The position numbers and the translations under genes are program-made. Source: Salibaculum griseiflavum (GTDB taxonomy: Bacteria; Pseudomonadota; Alphaproteobacteria; Rhodobacterales; Rhodobacteraceae). From it: 64,000 nucleotides of DNA. The DNA lies in the NCBI RefSeq assembly GCF_003129565.1, contig NZ_QETF01000002.1, positions 242,428-306,427 on the forward strand, read 5' to 3'. The notes under the pieces are model-generated. The model had not been told where the DNA came from. It searched no databases and saw only the letters and a program-made list of their open reading frames with translations. Below, piece after piece: positions 1 through 7,809 of this stretch; the stretch's first letter is position 1; every line of letters starts with the position of its first letter.

Positions 1-2
1 AC

Positions 3-221
3 AAGCCGCTGATCGACCACCCCAAGGTCATGCGGGTCGTGGCCTTGTCGGGCGGCTACAGCCGGGACGAGGCCAACGCCCTGCTGGCGCAGAACGAAGG
101 CATGATCGCCAGTTTCAGCCGGGCCCTGGCCGAGGGACTGTCGGCCAAGCAGTCGGACGCCGATTTCGACGCGACCCTCGCCGCCTCGATCGACAGCATC
201 TACGGGGCATCCGCAACCTGA
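3..221 (+). CDS. Class I fructose-bisphosphate aldolase, C-terminal fragment
   Basis: The first 221 bases hold the last 72 codons of an open frame that enters from the left edge. The residues around [15 protein letters not shown] and the tail [14 protein letters not shown] resemble the C-terminus of bacterial class I fructose-bisphosphate aldolases, which cleave fructose 1,6-bisphosphate in glycolysis. The catalytic lysine region lies outside the window, so the call rests on tail similarity and on context: in Rhodobacterales such a gene commonly precedes an FtsB-like gene and pdhABC, as here. The reading frame is intact up to its TGA stop. Confidence 0.7.
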   Translation, partial: KPLIDHPKVMRVVALSGGYSRDEANALLAQNEGMIASFSRALAEGLSAKQSDADFDATLAASIDSIYGASAT

Positions 222-319
222 TCCGAGCCCCCTGAAAAAGGGGATTCACAAAGCGAATCAAACATGCGATTCTGGTCGGTGAGCGGGGCGAAAAGACCCC
301 GCCGCACCGAGGCAGAACC

Positions 320-619
320 ATGAGCACACGCAGACGCGCGCCCCTGGGCGTGATCCTCTACTTCACGACGCTCCTGCTGTTGGGGCTCTATTTCACCTTT
401 GCCGCGGTGCAGGGTGACTACGGCGTGTTCAAACGCGCCGAGATCGAGGCCGAGGGCCGCGTTCTGGCCGAGGAACTGGCCGTGCTGGAGGCCGAGGTCG
501 CCCGGATGGAGAACCTGACGCGACGCCTGTCCGACACCTATCTCGACCTCGACCTGCTGGACGAACGGGCCCGCGATGTACTGGGCCTGATCCGCGCCGA
601 CGAGATCGTCATTCGCTGA
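320..619 (+). CDS. FtsB/DivIC-type septum formation initiator
   Basis: A 99-residue protein with one membrane segment near residues 11-30, followed by an acidic coiled-coil stretch (about 38-75) rich in Glu, Ala and Leu, and a short C-terminal segment containing LDERARDVLGLIRADE. This is the architecture of the FtsB/DivIC family, bitopic proteins that bridge FtsL and FtsQ in the divisome. It lies between the aldolase end and pdhA on the same strand, an arrangement often seen in alphaproteobacteria. A role in division is inferred from the family. Confidence 0.8.
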   Translation: MSTRRRAPLGVILYFTTLLLLGLYFTFAAVQGDYGVFKRAEIEAEGRVLAEELAVLEAEVARMENLTRRLSDTYLDLDLLDERARDVLGLIRADEIVIR

Positions 620-717
620 CGCCGCCCAAGCCATGCAGCCCGCGCAACGCGGGTTTTCACGCCGCCAGCCGCCTGCCCCGATATTGCCGGTAGATTTTTG
701 GATGCCCCTCTTGTAGG

Positions 718-739
718 GATAGTTTAATACTAAACTATC
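718..739 (+). promoter_or_regulatory. Perfect 9-bp inverted repeat upstream of pdhA
   Basis: GATAGTTTA and TAAACTATC are perfect inverted copies separated by ATAC. The element is AT-rich in a GC-rich region and ends 24 nt before the pdhA ATG, just upstream of the ribosome binding site (GGGGGAGG). It looks like an operator for a dimeric repressor at the pdhABC promoter. The regulator is not identifiable from this window. A structural role in the leader RNA is the alternative. Confidence 0.6.
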
Positions 740-763
740 CATTCCGCGTAAGGGGGAGGACCC

Positions 764-1774
764 ATGGCCGCGAAGAAAACCGCAAAGAAACCAAACATTT
801 CAGCCGATGAGCTGAAAGCCTATTACAAGGACATGCTGCTGATCCGCCGATTCGAGGAAAAGGCCGGCCAGCTTTACGGCATGGGCCTGATCGGCGGGTT
901 CTGTCACCTCTATATCGGTCAGGAAGCGGTCGTGGTCGGGCTCGAAGCTGCCGCCGAAGAGGGCGACAAGCGCATCACCACCTACCGCGATCACGGCCAT
1001 ATGCTGGCCTGTGGCATGGACCCCAAGGGCGTCATGGCCGAACTGACCGGCCGCGAGGATGGCTATTCGCGCGGCAAGGGCGGCTCGATGCACATGTTCT
1101 CGAAGGAAAAGCACTTCTACGGCGGCCACGGTATCGTCGGCGCCAACGTGCCGCTGGGCGCCGGTCTGGCCTTCGCCGACAAGTACCGCGAAAACGACCG
1201 TGTGACCTTCACCTATTTCGGCGACGGCGCCGCCAACCAGGGCCAGGTCTACGAGACCTTCAACATGGCCGCCCTGTGGGATCTGCCGGTGATCTTCGTG
1301 ATCGAGAACAACCAGTATGCCATGGGCACCGCGCAGAAACGGTCCACCTCGACCCCGGATCTCTACAAGCGCGGCGAGGCCTTCGGTATCCCCGGCGAGA
1401 TGGTCGACGGCATGGACGTGCTGGCCGTCAAGGCCGCCGGTGAGAAGGCCGTTGCGCACTGCCGTTCTGGCAAGGGCCCTTACATCCTTGAAATCAAGAC
1501 CTACCGCTATCGCGGCCACTCCATGTCGGACCCGGCGAAATACCGGACCCGCGAGGAGGTGCAGAAAATGCGCGAGGAACGCGACCCGATCGAGCATGTT
1601 CGCACCATGCTGCTGGACGGCAACCATGCCAGCGAGGAAGACCTCAAGGCGATCGACAAGGAAATCAAGGAAATCGTCAACGAAAGCGCCGAGTTCGCCA
1701 AGGAAAGCCCCGAGCCCGCGCTCGAAGAGCTTTGGACGGATATCTACGCGGACGAAATTCCGCAGGAAGCCTGA
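764..1774 (+). CDS. pdhA: Pyruvate dehydrogenase E1 component, alpha subunit
   Basis: A 336-residue E1-alpha subunit of the pyruvate dehydrogenase complex, which decarboxylates pyruvate on thiamine diphosphate and passes the acetyl group to lipoyl-E2. The thiamine-binding motif is visible as GDGAANQG followed by IENNQYAMGT, and the phosphorylation-loop-like YRYRGHSMSDP lies near the C-terminus. The N-terminus starts with a Lys/Ala-rich stretch. ATG 764 follows a strong GGGGGAGG site. pdhB starts 15 nt after the stop, so the subunits are co-transcribed. Confidence 0.96.
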   Translation: MAAKKTAKKPNISADELKAYYKDMLLIRRFEEKAGQLYGMGLIGGFCHLYIGQEAVVVGLEAAAEEGDKRITTYRDHGHMLACGMDPKGVMAELTGREDGYSRGKGGSMHMFSKEKHFYGGHGIVGANVPLGAGLAFADKYRENDRVTFTYFGDGAANQGQVYETFNMAALWDLPVIFVIENNQYAMGTAQKRSTSTPDLYKRGEAFGIPGEMVDGMDVLAVKAAGEKAVAHCRSGKGPYILEIKTYRYRGHSMSDPAKYRTREEVQKMREERDPIEHVRTMLLDGNHASEEDLKAIDKEIKEIVNESAEFAKESPEPALEELWTDIYADEIPQEA

Positions 1775-1789
1775 GGGAGGATCACAGAC

Positions 1790-3157
1790 ATGGCTACCGA
1801 AATTCTCATGCCCGCCCTCTCGCCCACGATGGAAGAAGGCACGCTTGCCAAATGGCTGGTCAAGGAAGGCGACACCGTGAACAGCGGTGACATCCTGGCC
1901 GAGATCGAAACCGACAAGGCCACGATGGAATTCGAGGCCGTCGACGAGGGCGTCATCGGCAAGATCCTGGTCGAAGAAGGCACCGAGGGCGTCAAGGTCA
2001 ACACTCCCATCGCCGTGATCGGCGAAGAGGGCGAGGACATGTCCAACGCCGAGACCGCCTCTGACGCGGCCACCGAGACCAAGGAAGAGGTCACCAAGGA
2101 TCAGCCCATGGCCCAGCAGCCTGCCGCTGTGCCGGCCAAGGCCGACCGCAGCCCGGACTGGCCCGAGGGCACGGAAATGACGACCATGACCGTGCGCGAG
2201 GCGCTCAACACCGCCATGGTCGAGGAAATGGAGCGCGACGACGGCGTCTTCCTGATGGGGGAAGAGGTCGCCGAATACCAGGGCGCCTACAAGATCAGCC
2301 AGGGCCTTCTGGACAAGTTCGGCGAAAAGCGCGTGATCGACACGCCGATCACCGAGCACGGCTTTGCCGGCATCGCCGTCGGCGCCGCCTTTGGCGGGCT
2401 GAAGCCCATCGTCGAGTTCATGACCTTCAACTTCGCCATGCAGGCGATCGACCAGATCATCAACTCGGCGGCCAAGACGCTCTACATGTCCGGCGGCCAG
2501 ATGGGCGCGCCCATGGTGTTCCGCGGCCCCAATGGCGCCGCCGCCCGCGTCGCCGCGCAGCACAGCCAGGATTACGCCGCCTGGTATGCGCATATTCCCG
2601 GCCTCAAGGTCGTGATGCCCTATACCGCCGCCGACGCGAAGGGCCTGCTGAAATCCGCGATCCGCGACCCCAATCCGGTGATCTTCCTGGAAAACGAGAT
2701 CCTTTATGGCCGCTCCTTCGAAGTGCCGGTGCTGGATGATTTCACCATCCCCTTCGGCAAGGCCCGCATCGCCCGCGAAGGCAAGGACGTGACCATCGTC
2801 AGCTTTGGCATCGGGATGAGCTACGCCATGGAAGCCGCGGAAAAGCTTGCTGAAGAAGGCGTTGACGCCGAGGTGATCGACCTGCGGACCCTGCGTCCGC
2901 TCGATTACGACACCGTGCTCGACAGCGTGCGCAAGACCAACCGCATGGTCACCGTCGAGGAAGGCTGGCCCGTGGGCGCCATCGGCAACCACCTCTCCGC
3001 CCATGTCATGACCCATGCCTTCGATTATCTCGATGCGCCGGTCCTGAACGTCTGCGGCAAGGATGTGCCGATGCCCTATGCGGCCAATCTCGAACGCCAC
3101 GCGCTGGTGACCACGGACGAGGTCATCGAGGCCGTGAACCAAGTCACCTACCGGTAA
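1790..3157 (+). CDS. pdhB: Pyruvate dehydrogenase E1 component, beta subunit with N-terminal lipoyl domain
   Basis: A 455-residue E1-beta subunit. Residues 1-85 form a lipoyl domain with the modification motif [15 protein letters not shown] (Lys in the DKA turn). A Pro/Ala/Lys-rich linker follows to about residue 125, then the transketolase-like pyrimidine domain ([10 protein letters not shown] onward) and the C-terminal transketolase domain. Ordinary E1-beta proteins are about 325 residues and lack the lipoyl domain; the fusion is typical of alphaproteobacteria. The lipoyl segment is nearly identical at DNA level to the start of pdhC. Confidence 0.96.
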   Translation: MATEILMPALSPTMEEGTLAKWLVKEGDTVNSGDILAEIETDKATMEFEAVDEGVIGKILVEEGTEGVKVNTPIAVIGEEGEDMSNAETASDAATETKEEVTKDQPMAQQPAAVPAKADRSPDWPEGTEMTTMTVREALNTAMVEEMERDDGVFLMGEEVAEYQGAYKISQGLLDKFGEKRVIDTPITEHGFAGIAVGAAFGGLKPIVEFMTFNFAMQAIDQIINSAAKTLYMSGGQMGAPMVFRGPNGAAARVAAQHSQDYAAWYAHIPGLKVVMPYTAADAKGLLKSAIRDPNPVIFLENEILYGRSFEVPVLDDFTIPFGKARIAREGKDVTIVSFGIGMSYAMEAAEKLAEEGVDAEVIDLRTLRPLDYDTVLDSVRKTNRMVTVEEGWPVGAIGNHLSAHVMTHAFDYLDAPVLNVCGKDVPMPYAANLERHALVTTDEVIEAVNQVTYR

Positions 3158-3169
3158 GGAGCGTCAGAC

Positions 3170-4477
3170 ATGGCTACCGAAATCCTCATGCCCGCCCTGT
3201 CCCCCACCATGGAGGAAGGCACGCTCGCCAAATGGCTGGTCAAAGAGGGCGACACCGTGAATGCCGGCGACCTGCTGGCCGAGATCGAAACCGACAAGGC
3301 CACGATGGAATTCGAGGCCGTCGACGAGGGCGTCATCGGCAAGATCCTGGTCGAGGAAGGCACCGAGGGCGTCAAGGTCAACACCCCGATCGCCGTGATC
3401 GGCGAAGAGGGCGAGGACATGTCCAGCGCCGAGGCCAGCGCCCCTGCCCCCGAAGCGGCCCCGGCCGCCGAGGAAAGCACGCAAGAGCGCGCGAAACCCG
3501 CCGGCGATACCCCGGCGCAGGCCGCGCCGCCCGCCCCGGAAAAGGACGGCGAACGCATCTTCGCCTCGCCCCTGGCGCGCCGCATCGCCGCCGACAAGGG
3601 GCTGGACCTTGCGCAGATCAGCGGCTCGGGCCCGCGCGGCCGCATCATCAAGGCCGATGTCGAAAGCGCCCAGCCTCAGGCCGCAAAGGCGCCCGCCGCC
3701 GCAGAAGAAGCCGCCGCACCGGCCGCTGCCGCCGCCCTGCCCGCCGGGCCGGGGGCCGACGCCGTGCGCAAGATGTTCGAGGGGCGCGACTACGAGGAAG
3801 TCACGCTCAACGGCATGCGCAAGACCGTCGCCGCCCGCCTGACCGAGGCCAAGCAGACCATCCCGCATTTCTACCTGCGCCGGGATATCCAGCTCGATGC
3901 GCTGCTGAAATTCCGCAGCCAGCTCAACAAGCAGCTGGAGCCGCGTGGCATCAAGCTCAGCGTCAACGACTTCATCATCAAGGCCTGCGCGCTGGCACTG
4001 CAAACCGTGCCCGACGCCAATGCCGTCTGGGCCGGAGACCGGATTCTCAAGCTCAAGCCCTCGGATGTGGGCGTCGCCGTGGCCGTCGATGGCGGGCTTT
4101 TCGTGCCGGTTCTGAAGGATTCCGAGCAGAAATCCCTCTCCTCGCTATCTGCCGAGATGAAGGATCTCGCCACCCGCGCCCGCGACGGCAAGCTTGCGCC
4201 GCATGAATATGTCGGCGGCAGCTTCGCCATCTCCAATCTCGGCATGTTCGGGATCGAGAATTTCGACGCGGTCATCAACCCGCCGCATGGCGCGATCCTT
4301 GCCGTGGGCGCCGGCGTCAAGAAACCCGTTGTCGGAGAAGATGGCGAACTGACCGTGGCCACGGTGATGTCCACCACGCTTTCGGTCGATCACCGGGTCA
4401 TCGACGGGGCGCTGGGGGCCGAATTTCTGGCCGCCATCAAGGACAATCTCGAAAACCCGATGACCATGCTCGCCTGA
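3170..4477 (+). CDS. pdhC: Dihydrolipoamide acetyltransferase (E2) of pyruvate dehydrogenase
   Basis: A 435-residue E2 core protein. Order: one lipoyl domain (1-85, lysine in [11 protein letters not shown]), an Ala/Pro/Glu linker, a peripheral subunit-binding domain near 123-160 ([29 protein letters not shown]), a second Ala/Pro linker, and the catalytic acyltransferase domain ending with the active-site motif [11 protein letters not shown]. It transfers the acetyl group to CoA and scaffolds the complex. It begins 12 nt after pdhB. E3 (lpd) is not directly downstream; a terminator follows. Confidence 0.96.
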   Translation: MATEILMPALSPTMEEGTLAKWLVKEGDTVNAGDLLAEIETDKATMEFEAVDEGVIGKILVEEGTEGVKVNTPIAVIGEEGEDMSSAEASAPAPEAAPAAEESTQERAKPAGDTPAQAAPPAPEKDGERIFASPLARRIAADKGLDLAQISGSGPRGRIIKADVESAQPQAAKAPAAAEEAAAPAAAAALPAGPGADAVRKMFEGRDYEEVTLNGMRKTVAARLTEAKQTIPHFYLRRDIQLDALLKFRSQLNKQLEPRGIKLSVNDFIIKACALALQTVPDANAVWAGDRILKLKPSDVGVAVAVDGGLFVPVLKDSEQKSLSSLSAEMKDLATRARDGKLAPHEYVGGSFAISNLGMFGIENFDAVINPPHGAILAVGAGVKKPVVGEDGELTVATVMSTTLSVDHRVIDGALGAEFLAAIKDNLENPMTMLA

Positions 4478-4500
4478 CCGCCTGCATCTCGACCATGACA

Positions 4501-4532
4501 GGGCCGCTCCCGCACCGGGCGCGGCCCTTTTT
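4501..4532 (+). terminator. Intrinsic terminator of the pdhABC operon
   Basis: GGGCCGC pairs with GCGGCCC around a GC-rich inner loop, followed directly by TTTTT. It lies 23 nt after the pdhC stop. Confidence 0.8.
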
Positions 4533-4542
4533 CGTGCCAACT

Positions 4543-4605
4543 CTCTCATCTCGCCACAAGTACTCCGGGGGGGCCGCCCGCAGGGCGGGCGGGGGCAGCG
4601 CCCCC
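4543..4605 (-). repeat. Extragenic GC-rich repeat, copy 1
   Basis: Read on the minus strand, this has GGGGGCGCTGCCC, then a GC hairpin (GCCCGCCCTGCGGGCGG), then CCCCGGAGTACTTGTGGC and GAGATGA. Related sequences lie at 53788-53845 (plus) and 44057-44118 (minus). All three sit directly downstream of a gene or terminator. Confidence 0.55.
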
Positions 4606-4721
4606 ACACTCAAGAATCCTGCGCGCCGCAGGCGCACCTTTTCACAAGCCTTTGATCTGGCGCAAGGAACGGCCTGATCGGCCCATCTAGTCAGGGCCGA
4701 CTGCAACAAAGGATCCCCCCG

Positions 4722-5054
4722 ATGAACTGGAAAGACGAGCTGCGCCACACCACCGGCATCCTGCGCCCCATGCGCGCCGAACAGGCCGATACGGCAAAAG
4801 GCTTCCATGCCCTCCACGAGGCCGCCCTGGCCCCCGGCGCCATGGCCACCAAGGAAAAGGAGCTGATCGCGCTGGCCATCGCGATTTCCAAGCAGTGCAC
4901 CGATTGCATCGGCTTTCATATCAAGGCTGCAATTCACGCAGGCGCCAGCCACGACGAGGTCGCCGAAACGGTCAATGTCTGCGTGCTGATGAATGGCGGG
5001 CCGGGCTACATGTATGGCGCCAAGGCGATGGAGGCTTTCGACCAGCTGGCCTAG
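4722..5054 (+). CDS. Carboxymuconolactone decarboxylase / AhpD-like family protein
   Basis: A 110-residue all-helical protein with the redox motif CTDCIGFH (Cys-X-X-Cys plus His three residues on), the hallmark of AhpD-like members of the CMD family, which act as peroxidase partners or small thiol-dependent reductases. The substrate cannot be read from the sequence. A good ribosome site (AAAGGATCC) precedes ATG 4722. The stop overlaps by 4 nt the stop of the convergent permease gene. Confidence 0.85.
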   Translation: MNWKDELRHTTGILRPMRAEQADTAKGFHALHEAALAPGAMATKEKELIALAIAISKQCTDCIGFHIKAAIHAGASHDEVAETVNVCVLMNGGPGYMYGAKAMEAFDQLA

Positions 5055-6253
5055 AGCACAGCGGCCAGCCCCAGCCCCGCCAGCAGCCAAAGCCAGGCCA
5101 GGCAGGCCAGCCAGAACAACACCCGGTCCAGCCCGCCGCCATGGCTGTGGTCATGCCGATGACCGTGGCCCCGGCGCCTCCAGGCCAGCCAGCCGAAGGC
5201 GGCTGTGATCGCCCCGAAGACGAGGTTGAGCCAGAAGGTGTAATCCACTGAGAACCGCTCTTCCGGGGCACGGCGGCTGGCGGTCCCCGCCTCGGGGACC
5301 ATGTCCAGCGCGTGAAAGCCGTAATGCAGCACAAGCGCCACCGCGACCAGCGCCGCAAGGAACACCGCCGCGATATAGAGCGCCATGCGCCAGCCGTAAT
5401 AGGTCGCGTGCACCCGGATCACCGGAAACACCACCAGGTCGGAAAAGATGAAGGCAAGCACGCCGGCCATGCTGACCCCGTTGGCGAACAAGAGCCCGGC
5501 CAGCGGGATGTTCCCCATCGACCCGATGAAGGTGAAGAACGCGGCCACCGGTCCGATCAGGGCATCGCCGAGGACGGCCAACGGCCCGGCGCCTGCGCCG
5601 CTGCCTGGAAACAGCCAGGTGAAGAACGCGGCCGGAACGAACACGGCAATGATCCCGGCCAGGGTGAAGCCCACCGTCACGTCCTTCCAGACCATGTGCC
5701 ATTCGCCGAAATAGCGCCCTGCCAGGTCCGACCAGACCGCCCGGCTCTTCAGCAGGTCCGCCGGGTCGGCATCGGCCTCGTCCGTGTCGGCCTGCAAGCG
5801 CTCGCGCACCGCCCCGATCAGGCGCCGGGGCCGGGTCAGGGCAACGATGCCCCACATGGCGAGGATCAGCAGGAGCCCACCGACATATTCGGCCACCACG
5901 AAGTGCCAGCTCAGGAAAACCGAGATCACGATGCCCAGCTCGATCACCAGGTTGGTCGAGGACAGAAGGAACGCCATGGCGGGGATGAACCCTGCCCCCT
6001 TGGCGAAAAGCGCCCGCGTCGTGGCGAGGGCCGAGAAGCTGCAGGAGGAGGAAATGAACCCGAAAAACGTGGCCAGCGCCACCGCGCGGGCCTGCTTGTC
6101 GCCCATGGCACGGCGCATCTGGGCGCGGCCCACGAACAGCTGGATGGCGGAACTGATGACATAGCCCAGCCCGAAGGCCCAGAACGCCATCCAGAAGAAC
6201 CCGGCACTGGTCAGCGCCGCATCCGCCCAGAGCGTCAGGAACTCGGCGGTCAA
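5051..6253 (-). CDS. Predicted permease (UPF0718/YraQ-type)
   Basis: A 400-residue polytopic membrane protein with about eight to ten hydrophobic segments in two halves separated by a hydrophilic loop (residues ~130-165). Motifs such as SSSCSFSALATTRALF and GNIPLAGLLFANG resemble the YraQ/UPF0718 permease family, some members of which export metal(loid) or organoarsenic species. The extreme C-terminus carries a His-rich loop, RRRGHGHRHDHSHGGG, before the final membrane helix, suggesting metal binding. The substrate is unknown. It lies 25 nt downstream of cysE on the same strand. Confidence 0.75.
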   Translation of the reverse strand: MTAEFLTLWADAALTSAGFFWMAFWAFGLGYVISSAIQLFVGRAQMRRAMGDKQARAVALATFFGFISSSCSFSALATTRALFAKGAGFIPAMAFLLSSTNLVIELGIVISVFLSWHFVVAEYVGGLLLILAMWGIVALTRPRRLIGAVRERLQADTDEADADPADLLKSRAVWSDLAGRYFGEWHMVWKDVTVGFTLAGIIAVFVPAAFFTWLFPGSGAGAGPLAVLGDALIGPVAAFFTFIGSMGNIPLAGLLFANGVSMAGVLAFIFSDLVVFPVIRVHATYYGWRMALYIAAVFLAALVAVALVLHYGFHALDMVPEAGTASRRAPEERFSVDYTFWLNLVFGAITAAFGWLAWRRRGHGHRHDHSHGGGLDRVLFWLACLAWLWLLAGLGLAAVL

Positions 6254-6278
6254 ACCGTGTGGGGCAGATGGTTGGCCA

Positions 6279-7088
6279 TCACGGCCCCGCTTTCAGGATC
6301 TGGTCCATGGTGATGGCCGGCTGGGCACAGCCCGCCTCGCCCACCACCTTGGCCGGGACGCCGGCCACGGTGGTCTTTTCGGGCACATCGTTCAGAACGA
6401 CCGAGCCGGCCGCGATACGCGAGCAGCAGCCGACGCGGATATTGCCAAGCACCTTGGCCCCGGCCCCGATCAGGACGCCGTCGCCGATCTTGGGGTGGCG
6501 ATCTTCCTCTTCCTTGCCGGTCCCGCCCAGCGTCACCGAATGCAGCATCGAGACATTGTCGCCCACCACGGCGGTTTCCCCGATCACGATGGAATGGGCG
6601 TGGTCGATCATGATCCCCTTGCCCATGCGGGCGCCGGGGTGGATGTCCACGCCATAGACCTCGGAACTGCGCATCTGCACGAAATAGGCCAGGTCGCGGC
6701 GGCCCTTGTCCCACAGGTAATGGGCCAGACGATAGGCCTGCATCGCCTGGAACCCCTTGTAGTAGAGGATCGGCTGCAACAGGCGGTGGCAGGCCGGGTC
6801 GCGTTCCTGGATCGCGGCCAGGTCCGCGCGGGCGGCCTCGACCAGGTCGGGCGCATCGGCATAGGCCTCTTCGGCGATCTCGCGCAGCAGGACCATGCTC
6901 ATTTCATTGGAGCTCAGCTTGGCCGAGAAGCGATAGGACAGCGCCTTTTCCAGCGTCTTGTGATGCAACACGCAGGCATGGATCAGGCCGCCCATCAGCG
7001 GCTCGTCCAATATGGCCTGCTCGGCCTCGGCGGTGATCCGCGCCCAGACCGGATCCAGCTGGGCAAGTTTGGGGTTCGGCTGTGCCAT
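6279..7088 (-). CDS. cysE: Serine O-acetyltransferase
   Basis: A 269-residue CysE: an N-terminal helical domain (to about residue 145) followed by a left-handed beta helix of hexapeptide repeats (DIHPGARMGKG, IDHAHSIVIGET, NVSMLHSVTLGGTGK). It acetylates L-serine to O-acetylserine, the precursor of cysteine. Length and the catalytic His residues (DIHPGA, DHAHS) match the family. It is transcribed divergently from the zinc-finger gene at 7132. No cysK is adjacent. Confidence 0.95.
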   Translation of the reverse strand: MAQPNPKLAQLDPVWARITAEAEQAILDEPLMGGLIHACVLHHKTLEKALSYRFSAKLSSNEMSMVLLREIAEEAYADAPDLVEAARADLAAIQERDPACHRLLQPILYYKGFQAMQAYRLAHYLWDKGRRDLAYFVQMRSSEVYGVDIHPGARMGKGIMIDHAHSIVIGETAVVGDNVSMLHSVTLGGTGKEEEDRHPKIGDGVLIGAGAKVLGNIRVGCCSRIAAGSVVLNDVPEKTTVAGVPAKVVGEAGCAQPAITMDQILKAGP

Positions 7089-7131
7089 GAGGCGCCTCCT
7101 TTTCGGCCACTCCTATCCCAGATAGGGTGGG

Positions 7132-7509
7132 TTGGCCAAGAATAAACCCGTGATGGAAAAGGTCACTGAAATGGATGACCGCGAAATCGTCGAATTGAAA
7201 CAGGCGCTTCTCGACCGGCTGGCGGCGCTGGACGAGGAGGATGCGCGCGGCTCGGACGGTCAGAAGACGGTCGAACTCGACCAGCAGGCGGTCGGGCGGC
7301 TCAGTCGGATGGATGCACTGCAGAACCAGGCCATGGCCAAGGCGCAGGCGGCGCGCCGCGCGGGGGAACGGCGCCGGATCGCGGCGGCCCTGGCCCGGAT
7401 CGCCGAGGACGAATACGGGTATTGCACCGATTGCGGCGAAGCCCTGGGGTTGGACCGGCTGCGCGCCGACCCGACCCTGCCCCGCTGCCTGTCCTGCACA
7501 AGGGGCTGA
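7132..7509 (+). CDS. TraR/DksA-type zinc-finger protein
   Basis: A protein of about 112-125 residues with an N-terminal coiled-coil region and a C-terminal zinc finger, YCTDCGEALGLDRL followed by PRCLSCTRG (Cys4). This is the DksA/TraR family, whose larger members bind the RNA polymerase secondary channel. The start is uncertain: TTG 7132 and in-frame ATG 7153 or ATG 7171 (MDDREIVELK) are all possible; the ATG codons look more natural. It points toward the 3' end of the GTA operon. Confidence 0.8.
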   Translation: MAKNKPVMEKVTEMDDREIVELKQALLDRLAALDEEDARGSDGQKTVELDQQAVGRLSRMDALQNQAMAKAQAARRAGERRRIAAALARIAEDEYGYCTDCGEALGLDRLRADPTLPRCLSCTRG

Positions 7510-7809
7510 TCAGCGGCGGCGATCCGGGTCACGGCGCCATTTATCCAGGGCCGTCAGCAAGACGACCAGCGCATCGCAATAGGCGGTGTCGCAGCCCCGC
7601 CTTTCGCGGCTGCGCCGCCAGCCCATGGCCTCGGAGGCGAGCGAGCCGCAGCCGCGCCCGGCGACCGGACGCCGCAGACGCTTGCGCAAGCGATCCGACA
7701 GATGCGCCTCTCGCACCAGGGCCGCCGCCACAGACGGCCATTCGACCCGAGGTCGGGCCAGCAAAACCCGCACCCCCGCATCGAGGTCATGCCACCCCGG
7801 CTGCCGCAT
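7510..7809 (-). CDS. Small hypothetical protein coupled to the end of the GTA operon
   Basis: A 99-residue basic protein rich in Arg and Ala with no signal peptide or membrane segment. Its ATG overlaps the TGA of the large GTA host-contact gene by one base (TGATG), so it is very likely translated by coupling as the last gene of the GTA transcript. I do not recognise a functional family. The residue pattern (RRPVAGRGCGS, CDALVVLLTALDKWRRD) looks like a real folded protein. It ends exactly at the stop of the convergent zinc-finger gene. Confidence 0.65.
   Translation of the reverse strand: MRQPGWHDLDAGVRVLLARPRVEWPSVAAALVREAHLSDRLRKRLRRPVAGRGCGSLASEAMGWRRSRERRGCDTAYCDALVVLLTALDKWRRDPDRRR

Noticed and set aside
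800..3142. A 780-codon open frame opposite pdhA and pdhB
   Set aside because: It is the antisense shadow of highly biased GC-rich coding sequence. Its translation is His/Gly/Val-rich low complexity with no motif, and the plus-strand genes are certain.
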